From positions 1,206,574 through 1,270,573 of the forward strand of contig NZ_LMDF01000007.1 in assembly GCF_001425745.1 (NCBI RefSeq): DNA of 64,000 nt. The letters are read 5' to 3'. The DNA comes from Caulobacter sp. Root343. GTDB lineage: Bacteria; Pseudomonadota; Alphaproteobacteria; Caulobacterales; Caulobacteraceae. The notes under the pieces were generated by a model that worked only from the letters and a program-made list of their open reading frames with translations, made no database searches and was not told the origin of the DNA. Positions 8,841-16,570 of this stretch are shown one piece after another. The position numbers were made by a program, and so were the translations under genes. Numbering within the stretch: the first letter of the stretch is position 1; each line of letters opens with the position of its first letter.

Positions 8841-8961
8841 GCAGGACCTCGCGCCCACGATGAACGCATTCACACCCCTGCCCGGTAAGAAGGCGCTGGC
8901 GATCGGCCCGAACGAGCGTCTAGCTTCGCGCCTTCAGGGTGTTGTGAACGGGCGCTTTCCG

Positions 8962-9870
8962 ATGTTCGAGCTGAGCCAACTGCGCTGCTTCGTGGCCACC
9001 GCCGAGGAGCTGCACTTCGGACGCGCCGCCCAGCGGCTGAACATGACGCAGCCGCCGCTCAGCCGGCAGGTCCAGCTGTTGGAGCGGATCCTGGGCGTCA
9101 CCCTGCTGGACCGCACCAGCCGCTCGGTGCGCCTGACCCCCGCCGGCCGCGCCTTCCTGCTCGAGGCGCGCCGCATCCTACGGCTGGCCGAGAGCGCGGC
9201 CCTGGCCACGCGCCGCATCGCCAGCGGCGAAGCCGGCCAGATCGCCATCGGGTTCACCGCCGCCTCGGGCTATAATTTCCTGCCGCAGCTGGTGATCCTG
9301 TCCAAGGCCCGACTCCCCAATGCTGATCTCACCTTGCGTGAGATGGTCACCCGCGAGCAGGTCGAGGCTCTACTGACCGGCCGTATCGACATCGGCCTGG
9401 TCCGCCCGCCGATGGAGCGGGTCGAGTTCGCCACCGCCCGCGTATTGTCCGAACCGCTGGTCGCGGCCCTGCCCACGGGCGACGCGCGCTTGGCCAAGGC
9501 TTCCCTGACGCTGGCCGACTTCGACGGCGCGCCGCTGATCATGTATTCGCCCGAGGGCGCGGGCTATTTCTACAACATGCTGACGACGCTGTTCGACGCC
9601 AATGGCGTCGCGCCGAACTACGTCCAGCACGTCACCCAGATCCACTCGATGCTGGCCCTGGTCCACGCGGGTCTGGGCGCGGCGATCGTGCCCGAGGCGG
9701 CCATGAGCCTGCACTTCGACGACGTGCAGTTCCGGCCGGTGGCCACCACGCCGGACCGGCCGGTCGAGCTCTACATGGCCTGGCGCAAGGACAACGAGAG
9801 CCCGATCCTGCAGGCCTTCATCGACCTTTGCCTGGCCGAGGCCTCGCCGACGGAGCCGGACGCGCGCTGA
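8962..9870 (+). CDS. LysR-family transcriptional regulator
   Basis: About 302 residues starting at MFELSQLRCFVATAEELHFG, the usual LysR beginning. An in-frame ATG at 8860 would add 34 residues not typical of the family. The winged helix (AAQRLNMTQPPLSRQVQLLE, then LLDRTSRSVRLTPAGRAFL) is followed by a periplasmic-binding-protein-like effector domain (GQIAIGFTAASGYNFLP, VTREQVEALLTGRIDIGLV). It lies directly downstream of kdgD on the same strand and is a likely local activator responding to an aldarate intermediate, which is inference. No strong ribosome-binding site is seen before the chosen start. Confidence 0.88.
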   Translation: MFELSQLRCFVATAEELHFGRAAQRLNMTQPPLSRQVQLLERILGVTLLDRTSRSVRLTPAGRAFLLEARRILRLAESAALATRRIASGEAGQIAIGFTAASGYNFLPQLVILSKARLPNADLTLREMVTREQVEALLTGRIDIGLVRPPMERVEFATARVLSEPLVAALPTGDARLAKASLTLADFDGAPLIMYSPEGAGYFYNMLTTLFDANGVAPNYVQHVTQIHSMLALVHAGLGAAIVPEAAMSLHFDDVQFRPVATTPDRPVELYMAWRKDNESPILQAFIDLCLAEASPTEPDAR

Positions 9871-9931
9871 CGCGCGTCGTCTCTCCCTCGGCGGGCCGCG
9901 GCCCAACGACGACAAGACCGGGAGAGAAAAC

Positions 9932-11497
9932 ATGGCCGTCGATCGCCGCGCCGTTCTGGCCGGAGCCGCCGCGCTGGCGGCCGCCCCCAGGGTCAACGCC
10001 ATCGGCCGCTCCGCTCCGGTCGCGACAACCACGGCCGGACGGGTGCGCGGCGCCGAAATCGACGGGATCAAGGTGTTCAAAGGCGTCCGCTACGGCGCCG
10101 ACACCGCCCCGCGCCGCTTCCAGCCGGCCCAGCCAGCCCAGCCCTGGAAAGGAATCGCCGACGCCCTCGCCTACGGTCCGGCCAGCCCCCAGACCAAGAC
10201 CGAGGAAGGGACCAGCGAGGACTGCCTGTTCCTCAATGTCTGGACGCCGGGGTTAGCGGACGGACGCAAGCGGCCGGTATTGTTCTATGTCCACGGCGGC
10301 GCTCATGCGAATGGCTCGGGTTCCAGTCCGCTCTACGATGGAACCTGGCTGGCCAAGACCTACGACGTCGTCGTGGTCACCGTGAATCATCGCCTCAACT
10401 GCTTTGGCTACGCCTACTTGGCGCGCCTGGGCGGCCCTGAACTGGCCGACAGCGGCAATGTCGGCAATCTCGACCTGATCCTGGCCCTGCAATGGGTGCG
10501 CGACAACATCGCCGCGTTCGGCGGCGATCCTGGCAACGTCATGACCTTCGGCCAGTCAGGCGGCGGCGCCAAGCTGGTGACCTTGATGGCCACGCCGCGC
10601 GCGGCGGGCCTCTACCACAAGGTCGCGACGATGAGCGGCCAGCACGTCACCGCCATGGGCCCGATCCACGCGACGATCCGGGCCCGCGCCTTCATGGAAA
10701 AACTGGGCCTAAAGCCCGACCAGACCGAAGCGCTCAAGACCTTGCCGGCCGCGCGGCTGGTCGAAGCCTTGAAGATGCGCGATCCGCTGGAACGCAAGGG
10801 CTCGATCCTGTTCTGGTCGGTTGTCGACCACGGCGTCCTGGCCCGCCATCCGTTCTATCCGGACGCGCCGCGCGAGAGTGGCCACGTCCCGATGATCATC
10901 GGCAACACTCACGACGAGACCAAGGCCTTCCTCGGCGGCGATCCCAAGAACTTCGCCCTGACCTGGGAGGAGCTGCCCGGCCGGATGGAAGGCGAACTCG
11001 TCCTGGACGTCGCGCCCGAGCACATCATCGCCCGCTATCGAGAGCTCTATCCGAACTACAGCCCCTCGGACGTGTTCTTCGCCGCGACCACGGCGGGGCG
11101 CTCATGGCCCGGTCACCTGATACAGGCCGAACAGCGGGCGAAGATCGGCGCTCCGGCCTGGATGTACCAACTGGACTTCGGGGCCCAGACCGATCCGAAG
11201 ATGGGCGCTTATCACAGCTACGACATCGCCCTGGTGTTCGGCACGCTGGGCGCCAAGGGGTCGATGACCGGGACCGGTCCCGCCGCCCAGAAGGTCCGCG
11301 ACCAGATGAGCGCGGCCTTCGTCTCGTTCGCGCGGACGGGCGACCCGAACTGCGCGGCGATCCCGGCTTGGGAGAAGTACACCCTGCCCCGCCGTCCCAC
11401 CCTGGTGATCAACCAGACCTCGGCCATGGTCGACGATCCTCGCAAGGCGGAGCGCGAGCTGTTCTCGGTCGCGCCGTTCCTGAAGGAGGGAACCTAG
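9932..11497 (+). CDS. exported type B carboxylesterase
   Basis: The 521-residue protein has a Tat-like N-terminus (DRRAVLAGAAALAAAP) and the alpha/beta-hydrolase layout of type B esterases. It shows SEDCLFLNVWTP, the oxyanion region VHGGAHANGSG, the nucleophile elbow FGQSGGG (Ser209; the family usually has GESAGG), HDETKAFLGG for the acid region and AYHSYDIALVFG for the catalytic His. Substrates of relatives are acyl or methyl esters. In this locus removal of acetyl or other ester groups from pectic or hemicellulosic oligomers is plausible but inferred. GGGAG precedes the ATG. Its stop codon overlaps the convergent beta-helix gene by four bases. Confidence 0.85.
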   Translation: MAVDRRAVLAGAAALAAAPRVNAIGRSAPVATTTAGRVRGAEIDGIKVFKGVRYGADTAPRRFQPAQPAQPWKGIADALAYGPASPQTKTEEGTSEDCLFLNVWTPGLADGRKRPVLFYVHGGAHANGSGSSPLYDGTWLAKTYDVVVVTVNHRLNCFGYAYLARLGGPELADSGNVGNLDLILALQWVRDNIAAFGGDPGNVMTFGQSGGGAKLVTLMATPRAAGLYHKVATMSGQHVTAMGPIHATIRARAFMEKLGLKPDQTEALKTLPAARLVEALKMRDPLERKGSILFWSVVDHGVLARHPFYPDAPRESGHVPMIIGNTHDETKAFLGGDPKNFALTWEELPGRMEGELVLDVAPEHIIARYRELYPNYSPSDVFFAATTAGRSWPGHLIQAEQRAKIGAPAWMYQLDFGAQTDPKMGAYHSYDIALVFGTLGAKGSMTGTGPAAQKVRDQMSAAFVSFARTGDPNCAAIPAWEKYTLPRRPTLVINQTSAMVDDPRKAERELFSVAPFLKEGT

Positions 11498-13017
11498 CGG
11501 GCGAGCGCGACGGGCTTCGAGAAGGCCGAGCTGGCGCCGGCGGCCGTGGTGCTGGTCGCGGTGATCGCCGAGCCGGCCGCCGCGCCCTTGACCTCGCCGA
11601 CGAAGGCCGCGTTGCCCTGCCCGTCGGTCACGACCTGGATAGAGCCCAGATAGCGCTCGCCCTCCGCGGTTCCGGCCTTGCCGCCGAACACCTCGACGGT
11701 GACCAAGCTCGCCGCAGGACCTTGCAACACGCCCTTCACCGAGAGCTTTCCGCCAACCGGCCGCACGACCGAGAGGCTGGGCGGCCCTAGCCCAAACTGT
11801 GGCAATGCGTGGCAACTGGCCGGGTCGTCCTGGTTCAGGCAGATCACCGCCGCGCCAGCCTTGTCGAACACCACGCCCATGCCGCGCGAGCCGACGAAGC
11901 TGCCGTGCTCCAGCCCGGGCGGGCCAATGACGATGCCGCCCCGAGCCATCTTCGGATCGCAGGAGCCGCCCGCTGAGCAGCGCATGATGGGCAGGCCATT
12001 GCCGGCGATCGCGTTCTGGCTGATCCGGTTGGCGGAGACCTTGGCTTCGGGCCGTACCGCGACGCCGATCCCGTTGCCGCGGATGTCGTTGCCCTCGACC
12101 ATGTTGCCGGCGCCCGTGACGCTGACCCCGAAGGCGTTCTCGCGAAAGGTGTTGGCCGCGATGTAGTTGCGCGCGCCCCAGTTCAGCTGAAGGCCATCGG
12201 AATAGCGGACGAACCGGTTGCGAACGACCGTGTTGTCGTTGCCCCACAGGATCTCGATGCCCTGCGAGGGTTCCAGATTGTCGGTCCCGCCGTCGAAAAC
12301 ATTGTCGGCGATCAGGTTGAAGGCCGCGCCACGTGTCAGCTCCAGGCCGTCGCCGTTCTCCAGGAAGGTGTTGCGCAGCACCTTGTTGTCCAGCGTCGTG
12401 TTCGAGGTCGAGCCGCCCTTGCCGTCGTCGCCGCTGAGCATCACCCCGGCGCCGCCGATGTTGCGGACGATCAAGTTGTCGGCGATGACCGCATTGGACG
12501 TCCGCAGCACCAGGACCCCGATGCAGAAGCCCCGGATTTCAAGGCCCCGCAGCATCACACCCTTGGTGTCGACCAAGGCGAAGCCCGGATTGCTGGCGGT
12601 GCGGACATTGGTTCCGTACTGGCCCGAGACCATGCCGGGACAGGACTTCAGGTCGCGCGGCAGGTAGCCCGCCCCGTCGATGACGTTGTGGCCGCCCGAA
12701 TGCGCGAAGGCTTGGCCTTCGATCGCCACCGGCCCCTTGATCGGCGGCAGGGCCGACTTCAACACGATGCGCGGCGCGATGATCTCGATGCGATAGCGGC
12801 CTGGTTCGGCATTGCTGGTCGCCACCGCCCAGCGCAGTGAGCCCTGAGCTTCGTCATCGACTTCGCGGTCAACCAACAGAAGCGTCGTCTCGGCCCCGGT
12901 GGTCGCCGGACCACCGGCGGCCACGGCCGCGATCGGCTTCGGGTCAGGCGTCTGCGCCCAGGCGGGCCCAGCCACCAGCGCCGCCAACATCACCCATCGT
13001 GAAGCCGTGCCCGTCAT
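11494..13017 (-). CDS. secreted right-handed parallel beta-helix protein (pectate-lyase-like fold)
   Basis: 507 residues from an ATG preceded by GGAGGGA. The signal peptide is MTGTASRWVMLAALVAGPAWA. The body is a run of about 22-residue rungs with Asn-ladder positions (SNAVIADNLIVRNIGGAGV, NKVLRNTFLENGDGLELTRG, NTVVRNRFVRYSDGLQL, NYIAANTFRENAFGVSVTG), the PbH1 pattern of pectin lyases and alginate epimerases. A beta-rich C-terminal domain follows. No catalytic residues can be assigned with confidence. It is 17 bases downstream of the next minus-strand gene and probably in one operon with it and the MFS transporter. Confidence 0.78.
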   Translation of the reverse strand: MTGTASRWVMLAALVAGPAWAQTPDPKPIAAVAAGGPATTGAETTLLLVDREVDDEAQGSLRWAVATSNAEPGRYRIEIIAPRIVLKSALPPIKGPVAIEGQAFAHSGGHNVIDGAGYLPRDLKSCPGMVSGQYGTNVRTASNPGFALVDTKGVMLRGLEIRGFCIGVLVLRTSNAVIADNLIVRNIGGAGVMLSGDDGKGGSTSNTTLDNKVLRNTFLENGDGLELTRGAAFNLIADNVFDGGTDNLEPSQGIEILWGNDNTVVRNRFVRYSDGLQLNWGARNYIAANTFRENAFGVSVTGAGNMVEGNDIRGNGIGVAVRPEAKVSANRISQNAIAGNGLPIMRCSAGGSCDPKMARGGIVIGPPGLEHGSFVGSRGMGVVFDKAGAAVICLNQDDPASCHALPQFGLGPPSLSVVRPVGGKLSVKGVLQGPAASLVTVEVFGGKAGTAEGERYLGSIQVVTDGQGNAAFVGEVKGAAAGSAITATSTTAAGASSAFSKPVALAR

Positions 13018-13034
13018 CAATCCCTCCTCGCGAA

Positions 13035-14879
13035 CTACGCCCTGTCCCAGGGGAAGCTCAGGGTCGGGGCGTTCGTATACCGCTTCATTCTCAGCGTCAG
13101 CCGCGCGCCGGCGCCGGGCGCGAGCCGCAACGTGAATGCCGAAGAATCGACCGGCGCGGCCGGCGCATCGCCGATCGCGACGCTCAGGACCTGGTGCTCG
13201 GCATAGGCGCCGCCCTGCACCGTCACGGTTCGCGCGGCGACCTGGTTCGTGTTGACCAGGGTGACGACCGTGTCGTCTTCGCCCAGCTTCTCGACCAGAG
13301 CCGCGACGTCCTCGGGCACACCGGCGCGGCGCCGCTCGGGATCGAAGTAGCGCAAGCGGGCGTAGTGCAGCGCCCCACCCTGCGCCGGCGAAGTGCCCGA
13401 CCAGGGCGGCCGGGCGATGTTGATGCCGCCCTCCATCAGGTGGATCAAGGCCGTGACGCTGGCCGGATTGATGTCCAGGGTGGCGTCGGCCAGGCGCGTA
13501 TCTGGCGAGGTGCGGTCGTCGCGCTGGGCCTGGGCGCGCGCCCGGACCCGTTCGAGGTCGGCCCGTAAGGCCTTCACCGGATAACCGGCGTCCTTGCCCT
13601 CCAGATACGAGACCCACGGATGCTCGGCCGCCCGGGCGCGGTCCGAAGGCTTCTGCGACATGTACCAGATCTCGAGCCCGTTCTGCCGGTACTCGCCGGG
13701 CGCATAGCCGTACCAGCCCTTGGGCCCGTACATGCGCGGGGTCATGACCTTGCCGTCGACGACCTTCTTCTGGGCGTTGATCACGTCGTTCTGGCGGCGC
13801 CAGACGTCGAGATACTTGTCGTCGCCGGTCAGCAGGTAGGCGTTCAGGAAACCGACCACGGCGCGCGGCACACGGTTGCGGTCCTCACGCTTGCCGGTCT
13901 GCGGCACGAGCGGCGAAAAGCCCCAGCCGTAGGTCCCGCTCCACCACTGGCCCTTGGGCCCGCCGATCTTGCCGTCCAGGCCGATCTTGCTGGGCAGGAC
14001 GTCGCCATTGGCCTTGGCCCGATCGACCCAGGCGTCGACATACGACACGATCCAGTCGCGGTATTTCGGCTCCTGATCCAGCATGTAGGCGTTCAGCACC
14101 AGGCTGGTGGCCTGCAGGTTCAACGGCGCGTCGCCGATGACGTCGCCATACTCGGCGTAGTGTCCCAGCGTCTCCTCGTAGCTGCGCTCGCCATGCTCCA
14201 TGTAGAACTTGGTGACGTCGAACGGATCGCCGGCCCAATCGAGGGGCGTGGCCTGGCGCAGCATCGGACCCCGGCTGCCGGTGATCATGCTGCGGATGAT
14301 CTTCCGCTTGGGATCATAGTTCGGCGCGCCCGGATCCTCGGCCATGTAGAATCCCGAGAACCGCTTCACCCGATCGCGATAGCGCGGGTCGTGCGGGTCC
14401 GACAGGCCCAGCAGGTTGAACACCGACAGCCCCTCGGAGAGGTGCTGCCAGTCGGTCATGACCGGAAATTCCTTGAAGTACATGCCGTCCCGCGCGAACG
14501 GCACGTCCTTGGTCTTCGCCGCCGTATACTGGCGGACATTGCCCTCGAACGCCTTCTTGGCCATGGCCATAACCTGGTCGCCAGCGCCCAGCGCGTGCAG
14601 GGTCGGCCAGTCGTTGACGTTCTCGATGGCGTCGTCGGGACCGTCGTTGGCGCCCCAGCGCTCAACCGCCAGCAGATAGCCGCGGTCGTCGAAATAGCGG
14701 GCGAAGAAGGCGGCGCAGGCCTCCTCGTTGGCCTTCAGCAGCTCGCGCTCCAGCAGCGCCCATTCGGGCGGAGCCATCGGCGTCGAGACGGTCAGGACCG
14801 GCGCGGCGAAGGCAGGACGACCAAGGGCGGCGAAGACTAGGGCCGAGGCGCCGGCCAGGACGTGGCGTCGAGTCGTCAT
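13035..14879 (-). CDS. Tat-exported protein of unknown function, polysaccharide-locus type
   Basis: 614 residues with a twin-arginine-like leader (MTTRRHVLAGASALVFAALG, then RPAFA). The mature part is largely helical and aromatic-rich (VERWGANDGPDDAIENVNDW, WWSGTYGWGFSPLVPQTGKR, YGYAPGEYRQNGLEIWYMSQ). Residues from about 480 on are a beta-sandwich-like C-terminal region (DDTVVTLVNTNQVAARTVTV). That architecture is common among glycoside hydrolases and lyases with a helical toroid, but I do not recognise a named family. It starts two bases after the MFS transporter gene ends and precedes the beta-helix protein, which suggests shared expression. An export-dependent role on an acidic glycan is inference. 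Confidence 0.65.
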   Translation of the reverse strand: MTTRRHVLAGASALVFAALGRPAFAAPVLTVSTPMAPPEWALLERELLKANEEACAAFFARYFDDRGYLLAVERWGANDGPDDAIENVNDWPTLHALGAGDQVMAMAKKAFEGNVRQYTAAKTKDVPFARDGMYFKEFPVMTDWQHLSEGLSVFNLLGLSDPHDPRYRDRVKRFSGFYMAEDPGAPNYDPKRKIIRSMITGSRGPMLRQATPLDWAGDPFDVTKFYMEHGERSYEETLGHYAEYGDVIGDAPLNLQATSLVLNAYMLDQEPKYRDWIVSYVDAWVDRAKANGDVLPSKIGLDGKIGGPKGQWWSGTYGWGFSPLVPQTGKREDRNRVPRAVVGFLNAYLLTGDDKYLDVWRRQNDVINAQKKVVDGKVMTPRMYGPKGWYGYAPGEYRQNGLEIWYMSQKPSDRARAAEHPWVSYLEGKDAGYPVKALRADLERVRARAQAQRDDRTSPDTRLADATLDINPASVTALIHLMEGGINIARPPWSGTSPAQGGALHYARLRYFDPERRRAGVPEDVAALVEKLGEDDTVVTLVNTNQVAARTVTVQGGAYAEHQVLSVAIGDAPAAPVDSSAFTLRLAPGAGARLTLRMKRYTNAPTLSFPWDRA

Positions 14880-14881
14880 GC

Positions 14882-16198
14882 TTACGCGGCCTTCAATTCC
14901 AGTCGCTGGATTTTTCCGACGATCAGGAAATAGGCCAGGATGGTGATCACGCAGTGGACGCCGACGAAGATCAGCGCCCCGTCGAACGAGCCCGTGGCCT
15001 TGACGATGTAGCCAATGACGATCGGGGTCACGATGCCGGCGACGTTGCCAAAGGTGTTGAAGATGCCGCCGGTGACGCCCGCCATCTCCTTGGGCGACGT
15101 GTCGGCCACCACCGCCCAGCCCAGCGAGGCGACGCCCTTGCCGAAGAACGCCGCGGCCATGATCACGATAACCAGCCACTCCTGCTCGACGTAGTTGCAG
15201 AGGATGATGCAGGTGGCCAGCACCATGCCCAGCAGCAGCGGCGTCTTGCGGGCGATGTCGAGATTGCCGGTCTTTTTCAGCAGGCTGTCCGAGATCATGC
15301 CGCCCAGTAGGCCGCCGGCGAAGCCGCACAGCGCCGGCAAAGCGGCGGTGAAGCCGGCCTGCAGGATCGACAGGCCGCGATCCTTGACCAGATAGATCGG
15401 AAACCACGTGACGAAGAAATAGGTCAGCACATTGATGCAGTACTGACCCAGATAGACGCCCAGCAGCATGCGGCTGGACAGCACCTGCTTGACATTGGGC
15501 CAGGTGAAGGCCGCCCCGTTCGCGGTCGAGGCCTCCTCCATCCGCACCAAGCCGCCGCCGGCTTCGATGTAGTCGATCTCAGCCTTGTTGACCGCCGGAT
15601 GGGCCAGCGGGCTGTGGATCAGCTTGACGAAGAAGAGCGCCGCCACGACGCCGACCGCGCCCATCACCCAGAACACCGAGCGCCAGCCGAACATATGCGC
15701 CAGCCAGCCCATCAGCGGCGCGAAAGCCACCAGTGAGAAGTACTGGGCCGAGTTGAAGATCGCCGAGGCCGTGCCGCGCTCAGGCCCCGGGAACCAGGCG
15801 GCGACGATGCGGGCATTGGCGGGGAAGGACGGCGACTCCGCCAAGCCCACGGCGAAGCGCATGGCGAACAGCACGATCACGACCGTCAGGCCGGTGAAGA
15901 AGCCGGCGAAGCCCTGCAAGGCGGTGAAAGCCGACCAGGCCACCAGGGCGATCGTGTAGATCTTTTTGGAGCCGAACCGGTCCAGCAGCGCCCCGCCGGG
16001 AATTTGCCCCAGGACATAGGCCCAGGCGAAAGCCGACAGGATGTAGCCCATCGCCACCGGATCGAGGCCCAGTTCCTTCGACGCCGATTGGCCGGCGATC
16101 GAGAAGGTTGCGCGGTCGGCGTAGTTGATCGTGGTGATGATGAAGAGCACCGCGATGATCAGCCAGCGCACCCGCGTTCGCTTGGTGGTGTCGGTCAT
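14882..16198 (-). CDS. MFS transporter of the glucarate/galactarate/hexuronate (ACS) family
   Basis: 438 residues with 12 predicted membrane segments. The N-terminus RVRWLIIAVLFIITTINYAD is highly typical of GudP/GarP/ExuT anion:cation symporters, as are ATFSIAGQSASKELGLDP, QIPGGALLDRFGSKK and RFAVGLAESPSFPANARIV. The protein should carry aldarates or hexuronates across the inner membrane with protons. GAAGAGG precedes the ATG. It is the first gene of the minus-strand group 16198-11494, so one promoter could drive transporter, Tat protein and beta-helix protein. The divergent partner is the TonB-dependent receptor at 16571. The exact sugar acid cannot be read from sequence. Confidence 0.88.
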   Translation of the reverse strand: MTDTTKRTRVRWLIIAVLFIITTINYADRATFSIAGQSASKELGLDPVAMGYILSAFAWAYVLGQIPGGALLDRFGSKKIYTIALVAWSAFTALQGFAGFFTGLTVVIVLFAMRFAVGLAESPSFPANARIVAAWFPGPERGTASAIFNSAQYFSLVAFAPLMGWLAHMFGWRSVFWVMGAVGVVAALFFVKLIHSPLAHPAVNKAEIDYIEAGGGLVRMEEASTANGAAFTWPNVKQVLSSRMLLGVYLGQYCINVLTYFFVTWFPIYLVKDRGLSILQAGFTAALPALCGFAGGLLGGMISDSLLKKTGNLDIARKTPLLLGMVLATCIILCNYVEQEWLVIVIMAAAFFGKGVASLGWAVVADTSPKEMAGVTGGIFNTFGNVAGIVTPIVIGYIVKATGSFDGALIFVGVHCVITILAYFLIVGKIQRLELKAA

Positions 16199-16570
16199 AC
16201 GCGCCTCTTCCCTGTTCGAGAGCCGATCTGCCGTCGGCGTCTATCCCGGCGACGCTAGAGGCGCCCGGGAGGAAGGTCTAAGTCAATTCGCCTATCGACC
16301 AATCCACGGGAGACATGGATCGGTGCGGTTTCCGTATCGGAACCGCCTCCAGGCGGCCTTTGGCACGATCGATTTTCGATGAAACGCGGCCAGAAACCGG
16401 TCTACCGGCCAGGATCATCCGGCCATCCGTGCCGAATGCGCATTGGTTCATACCCGATTGGGATTGGCCCTGGACGAACAGGCGCTCCTATCCTGAGGCC
16501 AACAAAGAAGGGGGCTCGACCGCCTTCGGCACGAAAAGGACCCGCGAATGCGGGCAACTGGGAGGCAACC
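16199..16570. promoter_or_regulatory. divergent promoter region of the aldarate transporter and a TonB-dependent receptor
   Basis: This 372-base gap has no convincing gene. It contains GAAACCGGTC at 16393, a ten-base string also present at 4418 before the other receptor; TTGGTTCATACCC at 16443, a degenerate version of the TGGTCATACCA site; and an imperfect inverted repeat GGTTTCCG/CGGAACC near 16325-16345. These are candidate operators only. Confidence 0.4.
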
